This document shows positions 60,191 to 64,000 of a stretch of DNA of 64,000 bases, piece after piece. A program made the position numbers and the translations under genes. Location: assembly GCA_965221635.1 (NCBI GenBank), contig OZ244902.1:1240001-1304000 (forward strand). Direction: 5' to 3'. Position 1 is the stretch's first letter, and each line of letters begins with the position of its first letter. The DNA is from JAAXHB01 sp965221635. GTDB lineage: Bacteria; Actinomycetota; Acidimicrobiia; Acidimicrobiales; Aldehydirespiratoraceae. The notes beneath the pieces were generated by a model that made no database searches, was not told where the DNA came from, and worked only from the letters and a program-made list of their open reading frames with translations.

Positions 60191-60493
60191 TTGGCGACAT
60201 CAACACCCGAGGTCACCGAAGAGCCACCTGTAGGCAGGATTTGGATCGTCTACATGGGTCCGGTGGCGCCGCATTGGGATTTTCGGCCCGTTCACGGCGA
60301 CCAGGACAAGCTTGATGCGTTCCAGGACCGGGTGCGAGCCCGTTTGCTGTTGCTTCCGCCCCACGACCCGCAGTTCCGGCGTAACCAGGAAAGGGTCAAC
60401 CGGGACGCGGAGCGTGAGCGCATCCAGGTGAGTTGGGATTACGGCTATGCCGGTTACGACCCCGACGAGCCTGCGCCCGCAAGGACGCGCTGA
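60191..60493 (+). CDS. Hypothetical protein, about 100 residues
   Basis: Not recognised. Soluble, with RIWIVYMGPVAPHWDFRPVHG in the first half and an Arg/Glu-rich helix (QFRRNQERVNRDAERERIQ), ending SWDYGYAGYDPDEP. TTG 60191 was chosen because GAGAGGAG lies 5 nt before it; GTG or ATG codons upstream in frame lack ribosome sites. It may be co-transcribed with tatA (98 bp upstream). Confidence 0.5.
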   Translation: MATSTPEVTEEPPVGRIWIVYMGPVAPHWDFRPVHGDQDKLDAFQDRVRARLLLLPPHDPQFRRNQERVNRDAERERIQVSWDYGYAGYDPDEPAPARTR

Positions 60494-60688
60494 CCCGCAT
60501 AACCCTCCGAGCCACGGCGCCCGCCGGCGCCGCTTGGCGACCATCCCAGGGGCCCATTTCGGCCTCATCGCCGGGCCCCACTTCGGCCTCCTCCCACGGC
60601 CCCGCTCCGGCCTCGCCCCAGGGGCCCCCTCGGGTGCCGCCGGGAGCGCCACCGCCGGGAGCGCAACCACCGGGCCGGGTGCGCAGCC
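60494..60688 (+). repeat. GC-rich region with 24-bp imperfect repeats before ppk
   Basis: Three imperfect 24-bp units lie at about 60548-60620, built on GGGCCCCACTTCGGCCTC. In one frame they give S-x-G-P-x-S-A-S octapeptides, but no gene is supported. It forms most of the 195-bp gap before ppk. Confidence 0.5.
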
Positions 60689-62953
60689 ATGGTGAAGACC
60701 GGCGCGGCTGATGGTTCGCGGCCTGCTGTGGTTGGCGGCTGGGCCGAGCCGCGCACGCCGTACTTCAACCGGGAGCTTTCGTGGCTGGCGTTCAACGGCC
60801 GTGTGCTGCAACTCGCGGCCGATCAGGATGTGCCGCTGCTGGAACGTGTGCGCTTTTTGGGGATCTTCGCGTCCAACCTCGACGAGTTCTTCCAGGTGCG
60901 GGTGTCGGGGCTCGCGGGCCAGGTGGCCGCCGGGGTCACCGAACTGAGTGCCGACGGGTTGAGCGCCACCGCACAGCTCGGCGAGATTCGACGCGTGGTG
61001 TTGGAGTTGTGCGAGGCGCAGCACGAACTGTTCGTTGAGCGGATCCGGCCCGAGCTGGCCTCGGTGGGCATCGATCTCATCACCGGCGCGGAACTCCACA
61101 GTCTCAGCGGCCCCGAGCAGGCCGAGCTGCGGCGCAAGTTCGAACAGCAGATACTGCCCGTGCTCACACCACTTGCGGTGGATCCGGCGCATCCGTTTCC
61201 GTTCATCTCGGATCTGTCGTTGAATTTGGCGGTGCTGATGAGCGACCCGGTCAGCGGGCGGCGTCGCTTTGCCCGTGTGAAGGTGCCCAACACTCTCGAT
61301 CGTTGGGTGCGGGTGGGCAGCACCGATCGCTTCGTGGCACAAGAGGACGTGATCGCCGCCCATCTCGATTTGTTGTTCCCCGGCATGGAGGTGTTGGAAC
61401 ATCACGCCTTTCGGGTCACCCGCAACGCCGATTTCACCGTGGACGACGAAGGCGCCGCGGACTTGCTGGTTGCGGTGGAGATGGAGCTGCGTCAGCGCCG
61501 TTTCCGCCATGTGGTGCGACTGGAAGTGGTTGATTCGGTTTCGGCGGAGGTTCTTGACCGGCTGCAACGTGAACTCGACATCAACGACGACGCCATCTAC
61601 TTCACCCCTGGCCCGGTTGACTTCGGCGGGCTGCGCGAGATCGCCGACCTTTCGCGCCGGGGTTTGCACTGGCCACCCTGGCGGGGTTTGATCGAGCCCC
61701 GACTCGCTCCGCTGCCCGGCACAGAGAAGCCACCCGATTTCTTCGAGGTGCTGCGTCGGGGTGATGTGCTGGTGCATCACCCTTACTGGTCTTTTGTGAG
61801 TTCTGTGGTGGAGCTGATCAAGCAGGCATCGCGCGATCCTGCCGTGCTGGCCATAAAGATGACCCTTTACCGCACCTCGGGGGACAGTCCCATCGTGGAC
61901 TTTCTGATCGCAGCGGCAGAGCAGGGCAAGCAGGTGGCGGTGCTGGTGGAGTTGAAGGCCCGCTTCGACGAGGCCGTGAACATCAACTGGGCGCGCCGCC
62001 TCGAACAGGCAGGCGCCCATGTGACCTACGGGCTCATCGGTTTGAAGATTCACGCCAAGACGGCGATGATCGTTCGCCAGGAACCAGACGGCATAAGGCG
62101 TTACTGCCACATCGGCACCGGCAACTACAACCAGCACACCGCGGCGATGTACGAGGACTTCGGGTTGTTGACCTGTGACGAGGTGGTGGGCGCGGACGTG
62201 GCTCGCTTGTTCAACCAGCTCACCGGCTACGGGCGTGGCGTGCAGTACGACAGGTTGATGGTGGCGCCGGAGTCGCTGCGCGGCCGGATCATGGAACTCA
62301 TCGAAGGCGAGATCTCGGCCCACCTCACATCCCTGCGACCCTCCGACCCGGGCCCGGATCCGGTTCCGGTCGTGGAATCGACATCGGCTGCCGTTGTGTC
62401 ATCGGCCGAGACCGGCCCAACCGACGGGGCCGGTGTGTCACGTGGCCAAGGTGGGCGGATCATCATGAAGATGAACGCCCTGGTGGATCCTGACATGATC
62501 GAGCAGCTCTACAAGGCGTCGCAGGCCGGGGTGGAGATCGACCTGATCGTGAGGGCTCAGTGCTGCCTGCGGCCCGGGGTGGCCGACCTCAGCGAACGAA
62601 TCCGGGTGCGTTCGCTGGTGGGGCGCTACCTGGAACACTCCCGGGTGTACCACTTCGCCAACGGTGAGGGCCCAGGTCGCCCGGCCACTTACATCGGTTC
62701 GGCCGATTTGATGAACCGCAACCTGGATCGCCGCGTTGAGGCGCTGGTTCGGGTGGCCGATGAGCGGCTTGCGGCGCGGGTGATGCAAGTGGTGCAGATG
62801 TGCCTGAAGGACAACCGCCTGGCTTGGGCACTGGATTCGAGCGGCGTGTGGCGCCGCAACGAACCGGAGCCGGATCCGGTTCTGGACGCCCAGTTGTGCC
62901 TGCAGGAACTGGCAACTCGACGGGCGGGCGCCGCGGGGCGTGTTCTACGATGA
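60689..62953 (+). CDS. ppk1: Polyphosphate kinase 1
   Basis: Makes polyphosphate from ATP through a phospho-histidine. 754 residues: N-domain opening YFNRELSWLAFNGRVLQLA and FLGIFASNLDEFFQVRV; two phospholipase-D-like domains with the phospho-acceptor His in GLKIHAKTAMI and the second His in YCHIGTGNYN; C-terminal MKMNALVDPDMIEQLYKAS and GSADLMNRNLDRRVE. A non-conserved Ser/Pro-rich insert lies near 545-585. The ATG at 60689 has neither a ribosome site nor a -10 element, so the exact start is less sure than the identity. Confidence 0.95.
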   Translation: MVKTGAADGSRPAVVGGWAEPRTPYFNRELSWLAFNGRVLQLAADQDVPLLERVRFLGIFASNLDEFFQVRVSGLAGQVAAGVTELSADGLSATAQLGEIRRVVLELCEAQHELFVERIRPELASVGIDLITGAELHSLSGPEQAELRRKFEQQILPVLTPLAVDPAHPFPFISDLSLNLAVLMSDPVSGRRRFARVKVPNTLDRWVRVGSTDRFVAQEDVIAAHLDLLFPGMEVLEHHAFRVTRNADFTVDDEGAADLLVAVEMELRQRRFRHVVRLEVVDSVSAEVLDRLQRELDINDDAIYFTPGPVDFGGLREIADLSRRGLHWPPWRGLIEPRLAPLPGTEKPPDFFEVLRRGDVLVHHPYWSFVSSVVELIKQASRDPAVLAIKMTLYRTSGDSPIVDFLIAAAEQGKQVAVLVELKARFDEAVNINWARRLEQAGAHVTYGLIGLKIHAKTAMIVRQEPDGIRRYCHIGTGNYNQHTAAMYEDFGLLTCDEVVGADVARLFNQLTGYGRGVQYDRLMVAPESLRGRIMELIEGEISAHLTSLRPSDPGPDPVPVVESTSAAVVSSAETGPTDGAGVSRGQGGRIIMKMNALVDPDMIEQLYKASQAGVEIDLIVRAQCCLRPGVADLSERIRVRSLVGRYLEHSRVYHFANGEGPGRPATYIGSADLMNRNLDRRVEALVRVADERLAARVMQVVQMCLKDNRLAWALDSSGVWRRNEPEPDPVLDAQLCLQELATRRAGAAGRVLR

Positions 62954-62960
62954 CGCGGTG
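62946..62960 (+). promoter_or_regulatory. leaderless -10 element of the last MFS gene, inside ppk end
   Basis: TACGAT (62946-62951) overlaps the last codons of ppk, 6 nt, then GTG 62958. Confidence 0.5.
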
Positions 62961-64000
62961 AGCGAAACGGGCGGCGTCAGCGACGATGGTTGGCTGAGGC
63001 CGGACTACCCGTACGAGAACTACCCCCAGGACCGCTACTCCGACGAAGAGTTCGGCGACCGCGACCTGTCCTGGACGGGCGTGCCGCCGCCGAGCGCCAC
63101 CGAGGGTGATCAGCCCTCACGGTCGGAGCACTTCGCGGCCGGTCACGGGGGGCACGGTGCGCAGGGCGAGCTTGCCGGCCAGGGTGGGCACGGCGCGCAG
63201 AGTGGGCATGGCGGTCAGGGGGTCAGCCCGTTTCAGCGTCTGGCGCGGGTACACGCGGCTGCGGCGGCCACCGATGCGGTGATCGCGGTTGCGCTTGCCG
63301 GGTCGATCTTCTTTTCGATCAGTCCCGACGCGGCACGTGAACGGGTGGCGTTGTACCTGGCGCTCACCATGGCGCCGTTCGCGGTGGTGGCGCCTCTGAT
63401 CGGCCCGGTGATCGATCGCATGCCCGGCGGTCGGCGAATCATGATCATCATCACCGTGGTGGGCCGTGCAGTGCTGGCGCTGATGATGATCGGCCACATC
63501 AACACGCTGTGGTTGTTCCCCGAGGCGTTCGCCTTGCTGGTGCTTCAAAAGAGCTACTCGGTGGCCAAGAGTGCCGTTGTTCCCCATTACGTGCCCACCG
63601 AATCCGACCTGGTGCAGGCCAACAGCCGCCTGGCGCTGCTGAGCGCGGTGATGAGCCTTGTGGGCGCCGTTGTGGGCGGGGCCCTCGTGTGGATCGGTGA
63701 CCCGTCATGGGCCGCGGGCGCGGCCACGATCGGTTACGGGCTCACCACCATGCTCACCCTGAAGTTGAGCTTGGTGGAGCCCCGCACCTCGAAGATCACC
63801 TCGGTGGAGCGTGCCGCGTTGCGCGCCGGCACGATCTTGTCGGCCGCCACCGCCATGGCGGTGCTGCGTTGCACGGTTGGGTTCGTGACGTTCCTGTTGG
63901 CCTTCGAGCTGCGCGGCGGCACAGAAGGGTTGGATGTGCGCCGCCTCGGCTCGGCTCTGGGCGCGGCGGTGGCCGCGGCGCGTGACATCGAAGTGGCCGA
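62958..64000 (+). CDS. MFS transporter with His/Gly-rich N-terminal extension (cut by window edge)
   Basis: Major-facilitator transporter whose C-terminal part lies outside the window. Residues 1-95 are soluble: Tyr/Asp-rich (PDYPYENYPQDRY), then His/Gly/Gln repeats (GGHGAQ, GGHGAQSGHGGQG) that could bind metal ions. Membrane helices start near residue 100 (FQRLARVHAAAAATDAVIAVAL), with the motif A loop GPVIDRMPGGRRIM and KSAVVPHYVPTESDLVQANSR, typical of enterobactin-exporter (EntS)-like MFS proteins. GTG 62958 follows ppk by 4 nt and also carries its own -10 element. Confidence 0.8.
   Translation, partial: MSETGGVSDDGWLRPDYPYENYPQDRYSDEEFGDRDLSWTGVPPPSATEGDQPSRSEHFAAGHGGHGAQGELAGQGGHGAQSGHGGQGVSPFQRLARVHAAAAATDAVIAVALAGSIFFSISPDAARERVALYLALTMAPFAVVAPLIGPVIDRMPGGRRIMIIITVVGRAVLALMMIGHINTLWLFPEAFALLVLQKSYSVAKSAVVPHYVPTESDLVQANSRLALLSAVMSLVGAVVGGALVWIGDPSWAAGAATIGYGLTTMLTLKLSLVEPRTSKITSVERAALRAGTILSAATAMAVLRCTVGFVTFLLAFELRGGTEGLDVRRLGSALGAAVAAARDIEVA

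Noticed and set aside
60200..62323. 707-codon open frame antisense to ppk
   Set aside because: A shadow of ppk codon bias; low-complexity His/Gln/Leu sequence and no start signal.

Overview
The window is high-GC, densely coded DNA from an actinobacterium. A WhiB regulator, CrgA, a DUF222/HNH protein, an LLM-type (F420-type) oxidoreductase, TatA, a five-helix SdhC and many leaderless starts fit an Acidimicrobiia-like lineage; that placement is inference from gene content only. No phage, transposon or CRISPR array is visible.

Layout. 1-6.7 kb: end of a Gfo/Idh/MocA oxidoreductase, a DHA2 drug-efflux MFS protein, a lipoprotein serpin, a DUF433 antitoxin with a broken toxin, an M28-like protein and a TauD-type dioxygenase. 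6.8-14.4 kb: DUF222-HNH protein, tRNA-Gly, yaaA, an AlaC-like aminotransferase divergent from dcd, crgA, a compact DnaA-box cluster, a thiolase homologue lacking its catalytic residues, and DoxX. 14.4-31 kb: metabolism (DUF7064-like protein, EamA transporter, msrA, D-aminoacylase-type amidohydrolase plus acetyl-CoA synthetase, HAD phosphatase, htpX, yajQ, tRNA-Tyr, GNAT, acyl-CoA ligase, LLM oxidoreductase, opine-dehydrogenase-like protein, amidohydrolase). 31-36.5 kb: two tandem paralogous secreted SLH proteins, candidate S-layer proteins. 36.5-42.3 kb: a TetR regulator with a perfect operator, a DUF368 protein, and sdhCAB.

42.3-52.1 kb is the most interesting part. A Rieske-less oxygenase, a complete Rieske oxygenase, a GST-like protein and a Rieske-reductase fusion lie together. 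They have the component set of the NdmA/B-NdmC-NdmD-NdmE methylxanthine N-demethylase of Pseudomonas putida. Directly beside them, and divergent, is a complete BMP-type ABC importer, a family known for purine nucleosides and related compounds. Together this suggests uptake and oxidative N-demethylation of an N-methylated, perhaps purine-like, compound; the substrate is not shown by the sequence.

52.2-64 kb: a MoxR/ChlI-type ATPase and a VWA protein separated by a MaoC hydratase and an unusual PhyH-rhodanese fusion, then whiB with a long structured leader, tatA, a small unknown gene, ppk1 and the start of an MFS gene.

A feature of the whole window is two classes of gene start. About twenty genes have a TANNNT-like -10 hexamer 6-8 nt before the start codon and no Shine-Dalgarno sequence (leaderless). 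Others (acs, htpX, both SLH genes, the BMP lipoprotein gene, whiB) have strong AGGAGG-type ribosome sites. This contrast was used to choose many starts below.
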